Below, in pieces: positions 25,484-33,885 of a stretch of 43,309 bases of DNA. The stretch lies in NCBI GenBank assembly GCA_945862495.1, contig CAMAYM010000009.1, positions 1-43,309 on the forward strand, written 5' to 3'. Made by a program: the position numbers and the translations under genes. Origin of the DNA: Bordetella parapertussis (GTDB taxonomy: Bacteria; Pseudomonadota; Gammaproteobacteria; Burkholderiales; Burkholderiaceae_B). The number at the start of each line of letters is the position of its first letter. The first letter of the stretch is position 1. A model generated the notes under the pieces. It had not been told where the DNA came from and made no database searches. It was given only the letters and a program-made list of their open reading frames with translations.

Positions 25484-26656
25484 ATGACGCTTCCCTACAC
25501 CGGATTACGTGTTTTAGACATCAGTCAGGGCATTGCAGGGCCCTATTGCGCGCATATTTTGTGGCAACAGGGTGCTGACGTGATCAAGGTCGAGCCTCCT
25601 GCGGGAGACTGGATTCGTTCTATCGGTGTCAGCAAGGGTGAGCATAGCGCGTACGGCATTCAAAATAGTGCGGGCAAAAAAGCGCTCGCGCTCGATGCAC
25701 GCACGACAGACGGCAAGAAAATTTTGTACGACATGGCGCTGCAAGCGGACGTCATCGTGCAAAACTTTCGTCCTGGTGTCGCGCAGCGACTCGGTGTTGG
25801 CTACGAGGATCTCTCCAAACTCAAGCCTGAGCTTATTTACGTCTCGATTAGCGGTTACGGTCCGGATGGTCCGTATGCGGATGCACCCGCAACAGACTCT
25901 GTGATGCAGTCCGATAGCGGCTTGATGTTCTCCAATCAGGATGAGCACGGTACGCCCAGGCGCTTGGGCGTGTTGGCAGCCGACATCATGACAGGTTTAT
26001 ACGCCTCGCAAGGCGCTGCAACGGCGCTCTACCAGCGGTTGGCGCGCAAGCAAGGATCGCATATTGAAGTGAGTTTGTTCGAGGCCTGTGCTGCGTTTCA
26101 AGGTATGTGCTTTCTTGAGGAGGCGATCGCGGGCAAACGACCTTTCGGTTCTGTTAGCGCACCTAACGGCGTCTTTGAAACCTCAGACGGCAAGGTGTCG
26201 ATCGTGACGGTTCATACAGGACACTTTCACAATATCTGTGCGGCGATGGGGCGAGACGAGTGGAAAACAGATCCGCGCTTTATCGATAATCACATTCGCT
26301 TTGAAAATAGAGAGGCCTTGCGCGAGGCAATGAGTCAGCAACTACGTCTACACTCGACCGCGCATTGGACCGCTTTGTTTAAACAGCACGACGTCCTACA
26401 TGCTGTGGTGCGTGATTATCAAGGCGTGCTCAATCATCCTCAGGCCATTCACCTCAATCTCGTGCAACAACTCGATCAACCAGGCATTGGCGTGCTGCCC
26501 TACATCGGTATTCCGATGCATCCCCACCGTCGCCCTGTTGAACCTTCACCTCGGATTGGCGAGCACTCGATTGAGATTCTTGAGCAGTTGGGCTTGACCC
26601 ACGAGACGATCGAGCAACTCATCGCTTCAGGTGTCGTGAAACAGGCAGGTCGTTAA
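25484..26656 (+). CDS. CaiB/BaiF family (class III) CoA-transferase
   Basis: Predicted to move CoA between organic acids through a covalent acyl-Asp intermediate. Length 390 residues. The N-terminal LRVLDISQGIAGPYCAHILWQQGADVIKVEPPAGDWIRS is the Rossmann-like family start, followed by NSAGKKALALD and VIVQNFRPGVAQRLGVGY. The likely nucleophile is D167 in LGVLAADIMTG, at the position of D169 in formyl-CoA transferase. The C-terminal HPQAIHLNLV stretch is also typical. The substrate is unknown. It starts 23 bases after carB and ends two bases before the SDR gene, so these may form an operon, perhaps reading through from carB. Confidence 0.9.
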   Translation: MTLPYTGLRVLDISQGIAGPYCAHILWQQGADVIKVEPPAGDWIRSIGVSKGEHSAYGIQNSAGKKALALDARTTDGKKILYDMALQADVIVQNFRPGVAQRLGVGYEDLSKLKPELIYVSISGYGPDGPYADAPATDSVMQSDSGLMFSNQDEHGTPRRLGVLAADIMTGLYASQGAATALYQRLARKQGSHIEVSLFEACAAFQGMCFLEEAIAGKRPFGSVSAPNGVFETSDGKVSIVTVHTGHFHNICAAMGRDEWKTDPRFIDNHIRFENREALREAMSQQLRLHSTAHWTALFKQHDVLHAVVRDYQGVLNHPQAIHLNLVQQLDQPGIGVLPYIGIPMHPHRRPVEPSPRIGEHSIEILEQLGLTHETIEQLIASGVVKQAGR

Positions 26657-26658
26657 AC

Positions 26659-27423
26659 GTGGCCGTTTTCATCACAGGTGCAAGCAGCGGACTTGGTGCA
26701 GCGTTGGCGCGCCACTATGCTGCAGAGGGGCATGTCCTTGGCTTGCTGGCGCGTCGCGGTGACAGGCTCAGAGATCTTGTCGCCACCTTGCCAGGATCGC
26801 ATCTCCTCTATGTGGTTGATGTGTGTGAGCGCCAGGCCTTGCACGCGGCGGCCGAAGACTTCATACAAAAAGTGGGTTACGTCGACATCGTGATCGCCTC
26901 TGCTGGAATTAGTGCGGGAACCTTGACCGAACAAAAAGATGACTTTGGGGTGTTCAAAGCGATTTTTGACACCAACGTCTTGGCGACGGTTTCAACGTTT
27001 GAGCCCTTTGTGCCGCTCATGAAGCAGGCTAGGGCAGGTACCTTAGTTGGAATTGCCTCCGTCGCAGGCGTGCGGGGTCTGCCCGGTGCAGGTGCCTACA
27101 GTGCATCTAAGTCTGCGGTGACGACCTATTGCGAAAGCTTGCGCTTGGAACTTAGACCTTTTGGTGTCGGCGTGGTAACCATTTCGCCGGGTTATATCAA
27201 AACAGAGATGACGGCGAAAAACCCTTACAGTATGCCTTTTTTGCTCGACGCTGACGTATTCGCCAAACGCGCAGCACGTGCAGTAAAGCGCCAAGATTCG
27301 TATATCGTGATTCCTTGGCAGATGGGGATCGTTGGAAAAATCATGCGCGCGCTCCCAAACTGGCTGTATGACAAGCTGGCCGTCAATGCGCCCCGCAAGC
27401 CCCGCCAACCCCGCCAGCCTTAA
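26659..27423 (+). CDS. Short-chain dehydrogenase/reductase (SDR)
   Basis: A 254-residue classical SDR predicted to oxidise or reduce a hydroxyl or keto group with NAD(P)H. Visible are the cofactor loop TGASSGLG (6-13), SAGIS near 81-85 (usual NAG motif), catalytic S134 (GIASVAG), Y147 and K151 (YSASK), and SPGYIKTEM. An arginine cluster after the second strand (ARRGDRLRDL) hints at NADP, an inference. The start is GTG at 26659, two bases after the CoA-transferase stop, with GGCAGG inside that gene as a possible binding site. The C-terminus is basic and proline-rich (APRKPRQPRQP). Its substrate is unknown. It converges with the histidine phosphatase gene. Confidence 0.9.
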   Translation: MAVFITGASSGLGAALARHYAAEGHVLGLLARRGDRLRDLVATLPGSHLLYVVDVCERQALHAAAEDFIQKVGYVDIVIASAGISAGTLTEQKDDFGVFKAIFDTNVLATVSTFEPFVPLMKQARAGTLVGIASVAGVRGLPGAGAYSASKSAVTTYCESLRLELRPFGVGVVTISPGYIKTEMTAKNPYSMPFLLDADVFAKRAARAVKRQDSYIVIPWQMGIVGKIMRALPNWLYDKLAVNAPRKPRQPRQP

Positions 27424-27458
27424 ATATCAAACACATTCGCGTTGAAACGTAAGCCCAA

Positions 27459-28106
27459 TCAGGGTGTCACGTCGCTTTGGGCGGCACCCTCTAAATGCGC
27501 GACCTCACCCCAGCTTAAGATTTCCCAACGTTCTGGTGAAATACGCAAGCGATTCAAACTGGCATTGAGCAGCGGTGCTTCACGTGTGGCTTGCAAGCCC
27601 ACCTGGCTAGCATGCCGCCAAATAATATCCATCGCACCGCCATGGCTCACCACCATCACGCGTTCTCCCACGTGCTTTTGAGCCAGCTGATTCAGTGCGC
27701 CGATCACGCGGGTGTGAAAGACGCCGAGCGATTCGCCTTTGGGTAACGCTGCGTCCGGATCACGGCTGCGCCAGACCTTTGCAGCCTCGGGCTCGTGTTG
27801 GTCCATTTCATGAAAGATCAAACCTTGCAAGACGCCAAAGTGACGCTCACGCACTCCCGGTTCAATTTCTACCGTCAGACCGACTGCGTCCGCCACGATG
27901 CTTGCCGTGTGGTGCGCGCGTTTCAAGTCGCTGCTGTAGATGGCATCTAGACGCGTGCCTGACGCATTTAACTGTTTGACATGTTGGGCCAGTGACTGTG
28001 CTTGCGCGATGCCATTTTCATTCAGCCCGATGTCTTCCCAACCTTGCACGCGACGCACCACGTTCCAAGGCGTTTCGCCGTGCCGAACTAGCCAGATTTC
28101 AGTCAT
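27459..28106 (-). CDS. Histidine phosphatase family protein (GpmB/CobC-like)
   Basis: A 215-residue member of the phosphoglycerate-mutase-like branch. The phosphate pocket starts with VRHGETPWN (R8, H9), continues with SSDLKRAHHTA, an acidic VRERHFGVLQG and VVSHGGAMD (second catalytic His). These fit cofactor-dependent mutases and broad phosphatases such as GpmB or CobC; length and lack of mutase insert favour a phosphatase. The substrate is not evident. It follows fpr on the minus strand after 47 bases and converges on the SDR gene. Confidence 0.9.
   Translation of the reverse strand: MTEIWLVRHGETPWNVVRRVQGWEDIGLNENGIAQAQSLAQHVKQLNASGTRLDAIYSSDLKRAHHTASIVADAVGLTVEIEPGVRERHFGVLQGLIFHEMDQHEPEAAKVWRSRDPDAALPKGESLGVFHTRVIGALNQLAQKHVGERVMVVSHGGAMDIIWRHASQVGLQATREAPLLNASLNRLRISPERWEILSWGEVAHLEGAAQSDVTP
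27461..27490. repeat. Inverted repeat at the convergent end of the SDR and phosphatase genes
   Basis: AGGGTGTC (27461-27468) and GGCACCCT (27483-27490) can pair over eight positions including one G-T, with a 14-base loop. It lies across the last codons of the minus-strand phosphatase, 38 bases past the SDR stop. No T-run follows on either strand, so termination is only a possibility. Confidence 0.35.
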
Positions 28107-28153
28107 GCTGTGTATCCATACTCAAAATAGATGATTCAGTGTACTGCCCGATA

Positions 28154-28927
28154 TTATTGCTCGGCGAACGCACGCTCAATCACAAAGTCGCCCGGTCGTG
28201 TGGTGTTGCCCTCTTTAAACTCGCGGTCTTCCAGCATCTTTTTGAGATCACGCAACATCTCCGGGCTGCCGCAAATCATGATGCGGTCTTGCTCACGGTC
28301 CAGCGTCGGCACACCCAGGTCAGTAAAGAGCGTATTGTTTTCGATCAGCGTTGTGATGCGTCCCGTATGCGTAAACGCTTCACGTGTCACGGTTGGGTAA
28401 TAGCGCAGCTGTTTGCGCACCATCTCGCCTAAAAACTCGTGTTGAGGCAAGGTTTGGGTCAAATAGTCGTGATAGGCAAGTTCAGCGACTTCGCGCACAC
28501 CATGCACCAAGATGACCTCTTCGAATTTTTCATATGTCTCCGGGTCGCGAATCACGCTCAAAAAGGGCGCCAAACCCGTGCCAGACGCAAACATATACAG
28601 ACGCTTGCCGGGCAATAGATAGTCGATCAACAAAGTGCCGGTGGGTTTACGACCCACCACGATCGCATCACCCACCTGAATGTGTTGCAAACGCGAGGTC
28701 AGTGGACCGTCTTCGACTTTAATGCTCAGAAACTCGAGATGCTCTTCATAGTTGGCGCTTGCGATGCTATAGGCACGCAAAAGGGGCTTGTCGTTCACCC
28801 GTAAACCGATCATTGTGAAATGACCGTTACTGAATCTCAGCGAAGGATCCCGCGTCGTCGTAAAGCTAAAGAGACGGTCTGTCCAGTGATGCACACTGAG
28901 GACTTTTTCTTCGTTAAAGGCACTCAT
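28154..28927 (-). CDS. fpr: Ferredoxin-NADP reductase
   Basis: FAD enzyme exchanging electrons between NADPH and ferredoxin or flavodoxin. From the ATG at 28927 (MSAFNEEKVL) it has 257 residues, matching the bacterial Fpr size; an in-frame ATG 30 codons upstream is ignored because those residues do not fit the family. FAD binding is shown by RAYSIAS (51-57), NADP binding by ASGTGLAPFLSVIRD (114-128) and CGSPEML (219-225). The end VIERAFAEQ is typical of proteobacterial Fpr, in which a C-terminal extension stacks against FAD. A TATAGT lies upstream on the minus strand but without a good -35, so an activator may be needed. Confidence 0.94.
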   Translation of the reverse strand: MSAFNEEKVLSVHHWTDRLFSFTTTRDPSLRFSNGHFTMIGLRVNDKPLLRAYSIASANYEEHLEFLSIKVEDGPLTSRLQHIQVGDAIVVGRKPTGTLLIDYLLPGKRLYMFASGTGLAPFLSVIRDPETYEKFEEVILVHGVREVAELAYHDYLTQTLPQHEFLGEMVRKQLRYYPTVTREAFTHTGRITTLIENNTLFTDLGVPTLDREQDRIMICGSPEMLRDLKKMLEDREFKEGNTTRPGDFVIERAFAEQ

Positions 28928-29035
28928 TCTGATTTTCTTTATGACGGACAATAAAAAACTATAACAAATATGCGGGTGATCCTTCGCCAAGTTGACCGTT
29001 ATCTCAGGTAAAAGCACAGCCTACGCGCGATTTGG

Positions 29036-29064
29036 TTAACGTTTTTTGCTGAGGCGGCTATAGT
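29036..29064 (+). promoter_or_regulatory. Probable promoter of the liv-type operon
   Basis: TTAACG (29036-29041) and TATAGT (29059-29064) are separated by 17 bases and lie 56 bases before the ATG at 29120. The hexamers match the sigma-70 consensus at four and five positions. It lies in the 192-base divergent region between fpr and the binding-protein gene. Confidence 0.5.
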
Positions 29065-29119
29065 GTTTACTCGCAGGGATGATTCATAGAAATTTTGAAA
29101 AGCTGTCAGAGGAAAAGAC

Positions 29120-30334
29120 ATGAGTGTGCAGACTCCATTTAAGTGGACCCGCTTAGTACTAAAAGTCACCGCAATCATGGCGTTTTCGTCAGCTGCGTTC
29201 GCACAGGGCACTATCAAGATAGGTGAAATTAATAGCTACAAGGCGCAACCTGCTTTTCTCGAACCGTATAAAAAAGGCATGGAGCTCGCGGTCGAGCAGA
29301 TCAATGCGGCAGGTGGACTCAATGGAAAAAATGTCCAGCTCATTACGCGCGATGACAATGCCAACCCAGGCGATGCGGTGCGGGTGGCTGAAGAGCTGAT
29401 TTCTCGGGATAAAGTCGATGTATTGACGGGATCGTTCCTTTCTCACATCGGTTTGGCCCTGACCGACTTTGCCAAACAGAAAAAGGTATTTTTCCTGGCC
29501 AGCGAGCCGTTGACAGACAAAATCGTCTGGCAAAACGGCAATCGCTACACGTACCGTTTGCGCACCTCCACCTACATGCAGGTCGCGATGTTGGTGCCAG
29601 AGGCGGCTGCAATGAAAAAGAAACGCTGGGCCATTGTGTATCCCAATTACGAATACGGCCAGTCCGCTGCAGCCACATTTAAAACGCTCCTTAAAGCGGC
29701 TCAGCCAGATGTCGAGTTTGTTGCTGAACAGGCACCTCCACTGGGCAAGCTCGACGCAGGCAGCGTGGTTCAGGCTTTAGCCGATGCCAAGCCCGATGCA
29801 ATTTTCAATGTGCTCTTTGGTGCGGATCTCGCAAAATTTGTGCGTGAAGGCAACACCCGTGGCTTATTTAAAGGTCTTGAGGTGGTGAGCTTGCTGACAG
29901 GTGAGCCTGAGTATCTCGATCCTCTCAAAGACGAAACGCCTAACGGCTGGTTGGTGACAGGCTACCCTTGGTATGGCATCAAGACACCTGAGCATGAGAC
30001 GTTTCTCAAGGCTTATCAGGCGCGCTTTAAGGACTATCCGCGCCTGGGTTCTGTGATCGGCTACAGCACCATTATGTCTCTCGCGGCAGGCATTCAAAAA
30101 GCCAAAAGTACCGAGACGCAAGCCATGATTGCGGCCTTTAGCGGCTTGCAACTGATGACGCCTTTTGGTCCGATCACCTATCGTCCAGAGGATCATCAGT
30201 CGACAATGGGTAGTTTTGTGGGGCGCACGAAAAATGAGGGTGGTAAAGGCGTGATGGTAGATTTTCGCTACTTGGACGGCACAGCATTTTTGCCAAGTGC
30301 GGCCGAGGTTAAAAAGCTGCGACCGGCTGACTAA
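29120..30334 (+). CDS. ABC transporter substrate-binding protein, branched-chain amino acid type
   Basis: Periplasmic binding protein (type 1 fold, LivJ/Peripla_BP_6 family) that hands its ligand to the permease encoded next. The 404-residue precursor has a signal peptide with a basic start, a hydrophobic core (LVLKVTAIMAFSSAAFA) and probable cleavage after AFA near residue 28. The mature part begins GTIKIGEINSY and contains NAAGGLNGKNVQLITRDDNANPGDAVRVAEELI, the usual first lobe. AGAGGAAAAGAC before the ATG is a strong binding site. The ligand could be an amino acid, amide or aromatic acid; the sequence does not decide. First gene of a four-gene importer operon. Confidence 0.92.
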   Translation: MSVQTPFKWTRLVLKVTAIMAFSSAAFAQGTIKIGEINSYKAQPAFLEPYKKGMELAVEQINAAGGLNGKNVQLITRDDNANPGDAVRVAEELISRDKVDVLTGSFLSHIGLALTDFAKQKKVFFLASEPLTDKIVWQNGNRYTYRLRTSTYMQVAMLVPEAAAMKKKRWAIVYPNYEYGQSAAATFKTLLKAAQPDVEFVAEQAPPLGKLDAGSVVQALADAKPDAIFNVLFGADLAKFVREGNTRGLFKGLEVVSLLTGEPEYLDPLKDETPNGWLVTGYPWYGIKTPEHETFLKAYQARFKDYPRLGSVIGYSTIMSLAAGIQKAKSTETQAMIAAFSGLQLMTPFGPITYRPEDHQSTMGSFVGRTKNEGGKGVMVDFRYLDGTAFLPSAAEVKKLRPAD

Positions 30335-30352
30335 ACACGCACCCCACATCGT

Positions 30353-32236
30353 ATGGATTTTGCTAGTTTCATTGTTCAACTCTTAAACGGTCTGGCCGGC
30401 GCCTCCTCCTTATTTTTGGTGGCCGCTGGGCTGTCGTTGATCTTTGGTGTGACGCGCATTGTCAACTTTGCGCATGGTTCTTTTTTCATGGTGGGCATTT
30501 ATGTCGCCTACAGTTTTGTCACTCAATTTTCTGCCACCATCGGATTTTGGCCCGCACTCCTCGCGGCACCGCTTGTCGTAGGCGTGCTCGGCGCTCTGGT
30601 CGAAATGACGCTCATGCGGCGTATTTATCGTGCACCTGAGCTGTTCCAGTTGCTGGCAACCTTTGCGTTAGTGCTTGTCATTAAGGACGCCGTCTTGTGG
30701 ATTTGGGGTCCAGAGGAGCTGCTTGGACCGCGTGCGCCTGGCTTTAAATCCGCGGTGCAAATCTTAGGACGTAGCTTTCCGACTTACGACTTATTGCTGA
30801 TCGTGCTGGGGCCTGTGGTGCTTGGCTTATTGTGGTTGTTGCTGACCCGAACGCGCTGGGGCACGTATGTGCGTGCTGCGACTCAAGATCGGGAAATGGT
30901 CTCTGCGCTTGGTGTAAACCAGGCCTGGTTATTCACGAGCGTGTTTGCCCTGGGTGCCTTTCTTGCCGGCTTGGGAGGTGCGCTTCAGCTTCCGCGCGAA
31001 CCCGCTAGCCTGGAAATGGATCTCAATATTATTGGCGCCGCTTTTGTCGTGGTGGTGGTCGGCGGTATGGGCTCCGTTCCGGGGGCGTTTGTAGCCGCGT
31101 TACTTATTGCAGAAATCAAAGCCATTTGCATCTGGTTAGGTATCGTCACGATTTTTGGCGTAGAAATTTCCTTTTCTAAACTGACGCTCGTGGTGGAGTT
31201 TTTAGTCATGGCGACGGTGCTCATGCTTAGACCTTGGGGGCTACTCGGTCGACCCCAGCCACCTGCGCGACACGTTGCCCAAGCTGAGGCGCCTTTGCGC
31301 GCGTCCGGCATCTGGAGCATGCGCTTGTGGGGAGTTGGGGTTGCCTTACTCGTCGCCTTGCCTTGGCTCACGCGCGCTTCTCCATATGTGACGATTTTGA
31401 GCATTGATTTGCTAGTGGCGGTGCTGTTTGCGACAAGCTTGCATTTCATCATGGGACCCGCTGGGATGCATTCTTTTGGACATGCTGCCTACTTTGGGTT
31501 GGGCGCGTACGGGGCGGCCTTGCTTTTAAAGTATGCAGGGGTGCCCATGGAGGCGGCGTTGTTGCTCGCGCCTGTCGTGGCAGTGCTTGGTGCGGCTCTA
31601 TTTGGTTGGTTTAGCGTGCGCTTGTCTGGTGTCTATCTTGCCATGCTCACGCTCGCTTTTGCCCAGATCACTTGGGCCGTGGTGTTTCAGTGGGATGGGT
31701 TGACAGGCGGTAGTAATGGTCTGACAGGCGTGTGGCCGGCGCTTTGGTTGACGGACAAACAGCACTACTACTGGTTGACGTTGGCCTTGGTGGTCGCCAC
31801 AGTGTGGTTATTACGCCGTATGCTGCACGCGCCGTTTGGTTATGCCATGCGCGCCGCGAGAGATTCAGCCTTGCGTGCAGAGGCCATCGGCCTCCATGTC
31901 AAACGTATTCAGTGGTGCGCCTTTATGATTGCTGGTGGATGTGCGGGCTTGGCTGGCGCCTTATTCGCCTTTTCAAAAGGCAGTATCTCGCCCGAGGTGT
32001 TGCATGTGAGCAAGTCAGTCGATGGGCTCGTGATGGTGTTGCTAGGCGGGATTCAAACTTTGTCGGGACCCATTGTGGGAGCGCTATCGTTTACTTGGCT
32101 GCACGATACGGTTGCGCGCAATACTGAATACTGGCGTGCCATGCTGGGGGCCATCATTTTGTTATTGGTCTTGTTGTTTCCAGAGGGCCTTGCCGGCGCC
32201 GCGCGTCGCATCTTTACTCGACAAGGTGCGCGATGA
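30353..32236 (+). CDS. Fused LivH-LivM ABC permease
   Basis: One 627-residue chain carries both membrane subunits of the importer. Residues 1 to about 299 match LivH (NGLAGASSLFLVAAGLSLIFGVTRIVNFAHGSFFMVG, then VVVGGMGSVPGAFVAALLI); a polar linker lies at about 300-320 (GRPQPPARHVAQAEAP); residues 321-627 match LivM (LLVAVLFATSLHFIMGPAGMHSFGHAAYFGLGAYGAA, AARDSALRAEAIGLH, LLGGIQTLSGPIVGA). The conserved cytoplasmic loops that contact the ATPases are present in both halves. Separate livH and livM are the commoner state; the frame is uninterrupted here. It starts 18 bases after the binding-protein gene and overlaps the ATPase gene by four bases. Confidence 0.93.
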   Translation: MDFASFIVQLLNGLAGASSLFLVAAGLSLIFGVTRIVNFAHGSFFMVGIYVAYSFVTQFSATIGFWPALLAAPLVVGVLGALVEMTLMRRIYRAPELFQLLATFALVLVIKDAVLWIWGPEELLGPRAPGFKSAVQILGRSFPTYDLLLIVLGPVVLGLLWLLLTRTRWGTYVRAATQDREMVSALGVNQAWLFTSVFALGAFLAGLGGALQLPREPASLEMDLNIIGAAFVVVVVGGMGSVPGAFVAALLIAEIKAICIWLGIVTIFGVEISFSKLTLVVEFLVMATVLMLRPWGLLGRPQPPARHVAQAEAPLRASGIWSMRLWGVGVALLVALPWLTRASPYVTILSIDLLVAVLFATSLHFIMGPAGMHSFGHAAYFGLGAYGAALLLKYAGVPMEAALLLAPVVAVLGAALFGWFSVRLSGVYLAMLTLAFAQITWAVVFQWDGLTGGSNGLTGVWPALWLTDKQHYYWLTLALVVATVWLLRRMLHAPFGYAMRAARDSALRAEAIGLHVKRIQWCAFMIAGGCAGLAGALFAFSKGSISPEVLHVSKSVDGLVMVLLGGIQTLSGPIVGALSFTWLHDTVARNTEYWRAMLGAIILLLVLLFPEGLAGAARRIFTRQGAR

Positions 32237-33009
32237 GTTTGCTCACGGTCAAGGATCTGGGAAAATCTTTCGGCGGTGTGGCTGCGGTCGACGGCGTCAG
32301 TTTTTCAATCCGCCCAGGCGAGCTGCTGGCCTTGATCGGACCCAACGGCGCAGGGAAGACGACTACTTTTAATATGATTAACGGACAATTACGGGCCGAC
32401 CGGGGATCAGTGCGTTTGTCTGAACAAGAGCTGCTCGGTCGGGCGCCGCGCGACATTTGGCGCATGGGTGTGGGCCGAACCTTTCAGATCGCTGAGACCT
32501 TTGCCTCGCTCACCGCATTGGAAAATGTACAAATGGCGCTGCTATCGCATCAGCGACGCTTGTTCTCGTTCGTTAAGCCCGTGCGTGATTATTCTCAAGA
32601 TCGGGCCCGAGCGTTGCTTGAACAAGTTGGTATGGCAGAGCAAGCTGAGCGTGCTTGCAGCGCGCTCGCCTATGGTGACGTCAAACGTGTAGAGCTCGCA
32701 ATGGCCCTGGCCAATGACCCAAAACTACTCTTGATGGATGAGCCTACGGCAGGAATGGCTCCTCAGGAGCGTCACGCTTTAATGGCGCTGACCAAACGTT
32801 TAGTCATTGAGCAAAATATTGCCGTGCTCTTTACCGAACACAGCATGGACGTCGTCTTCGCTTTTGCTGATCGTGTGATCGTGTTGGCACGGGGACGTTT
32901 GATTGCGCAAGGCTCGCCTGCTGAAGTCCGTCGCGACCCTCTAGTACAAGAGGTCTACTTTGGGACCGGTGCGACCTTTGGTGCGCAGACAGGGGATTCG
33001 CATGCGTGA
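32233..33009 (+). CDS. livG: ABC transporter ATPase, LivG type
   Basis: One of two ATPases powering the importer. The 258-residue protein has Walker A GPNGAGKTT (36-44), a Q-loop around GVGRTFQIAETF, the variant signature ALAYGDVKRVELAMALA and Walker B LLLMDEPTAGMAP. The degenerate signature (YGD in place of SGGQ) is characteristic of LivG, as is the C-terminal RRDPLVQEVYFG. The start overlaps the permease stop (ATGA), and its own end overlaps the next gene by eight bases. The symbol denotes the family type; leucine transport itself is not shown. Confidence 0.9.
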   Translation: MSLLTVKDLGKSFGGVAAVDGVSFSIRPGELLALIGPNGAGKTTTFNMINGQLRADRGSVRLSEQELLGRAPRDIWRMGVGRTFQIAETFASLTALENVQMALLSHQRRLFSFVKPVRDYSQDRARALLEQVGMAEQAERACSALAYGDVKRVELAMALANDPKLLLMDEPTAGMAPQERHALMALTKRLVIEQNIAVLFTEHSMDVVFAFADRVIVLARGRLIAQGSPAEVRRDPLVQEVYFGTGATFGAQTGDSHA

Positions 33010-33748
33010 CCCAAACCAACATCAGCCTGCTTTATTAACGGTAGAGAATCTCTGCGCCTGGTATGGGGGTGCGCAAATATTGTTTGACGTCAATCTTGAC
33101 GTCAGGCGCGGCGAAGTCGTGGCGTTAATGGGACGTAACGGGGCGGGTAAGTCGACCACACTCAAGACCCTGATGGGCCTGATGGAGCGACGCACAGGCT
33201 GCGTGACATGGATGGGGCGTGATATTTCAGCGCAACCTTCATATCGCATCGCTGCATCTGGTCTAGGCTATGTGCCTGAGGATCGACGGATATTTACCGA
33301 TTTGACTGTGCTTGAAAACTTAGCCGTTGGATGTCAGTCACCGCGTCGTTGGCCAGAGGGAACACCTGCGCCCGTGTGGACGGTCGAGCGTGTGTTTGCG
33401 CTATTTCCCAATCTGGCATCCATGTCAGAGCGGTTGGGGGGGCAAATGAGCGGTGGTGAGCAGCAAATGCTGACCGTGGCCCGCACCCTAATGGGCAATC
33501 CTTTTTTGGTGTTGCTGGATGAGCCCTCTGAGGGTGTGGCTCCCATTGTGGTGGAACAAATGGTAAAGATGATTCTTGAACTCAAACGCCAGGGCGTAAG
33601 TATTTTGTTGTCTGAGCAGAATCTTCACTTCGCGCGCTTGGTGTGCGATCGTGTGGTCCTGCTTGAAAAGGGTCAGATTCGTTTTTCAGGGTCTTTCGCT
33701 GAGCTCGATCAGCGCGCGCAGATTAAACAGAACTATTTGACGATGTAA
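33002..33748 (+). CDS. livF: ABC transporter ATPase, LivF type
   Basis: Second ATPase of the importer, 248 residues from the ATG at 33002. Walker A is GRNGAGKSTTLKTLMGL, the signature is QMSGGEQQMLTVARTL, and Walker B with D-loop is LVLLDEPSEGVAP, which is characteristic of LivF. LGYVPEDRRIFTDLTVLENL is the LivF Q-loop region. The start overlaps the livG stop by eight bases (ATGCGTGA). Last gene of the operon, followed about 90 bases later by an intrinsic terminator that also lies in the greA leader. An upstream in-frame ATG at 32960 was rejected because it would overlap livG more deeply and adds non-family residues. Confidence 0.9.
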   Translation: MRDPNQHQPALLTVENLCAWYGGAQILFDVNLDVRRGEVVALMGRNGAGKSTTLKTLMGLMERRTGCVTWMGRDISAQPSYRIAASGLGYVPEDRRIFTDLTVLENLAVGCQSPRRWPEGTPAPVWTVERVFALFPNLASMSERLGGQMSGGEQQMLTVARTLMGNPFLVLLDEPSEGVAPIVVEQMVKMILELKRQGVSILLSEQNLHFARLVCDRVVLLEKGQIRFSGSFAELDQRAQIKQNYLTM

Positions 33749-33793
33749 AAAGCATACTTGCCGAGGTGCTGCAGCCTTGTTTGACTTGGGTGC

Positions 33794-33822
33794 TTGCTTT
33801 TGCTGCCGACTTTGCTCACAAT
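33794..33822 (+). promoter_or_regulatory. Candidate greA promoter upstream of the leader terminator
   Basis: TTGCTT (33794-33799) and CACAAT (33817-33822) are spaced by 17 bases. Transcription would start near 33829 and pass through the terminator at 33839 before reaching greA. Both hexamers are moderate matches. Confidence 0.35.
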
Positions 33823-33838
33823 AGAGTCCTGATCACCA

Positions 33839-33873
33839 CCCCGGCTTCGCATCGATCCGGGGTTTTGCTTTTT
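33839..33873 (+). terminator. Intrinsic terminator in the livF-greA gap
   Basis: CCCCGG (33839-33844) and CCGGGG (33857-33862) form a GC-only stem with a 12-base loop, followed directly by TTTTGCTTTTT. It ends 12 bases before the greA ATG. It may close the liv operon, attenuate greA transcription, or both. Confidence 0.8.
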
Positions 33874-33885
33874 GGGAAAAATACT

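Noticed and set aside
28928..29017. Thirty-residue N-terminal extension of Fpr from 29017.
   Set aside because: The added residues do not resemble Fpr, whereas MSAFNEEKVL at 28927 is a standard family start.
33766..33885. Forty-codon N-terminal extension of GreA.
   Set aside because: It would translate a GC-rich intrinsic terminator and gives residues unlike the family; the ATG at 33886 yields the exact normal length.
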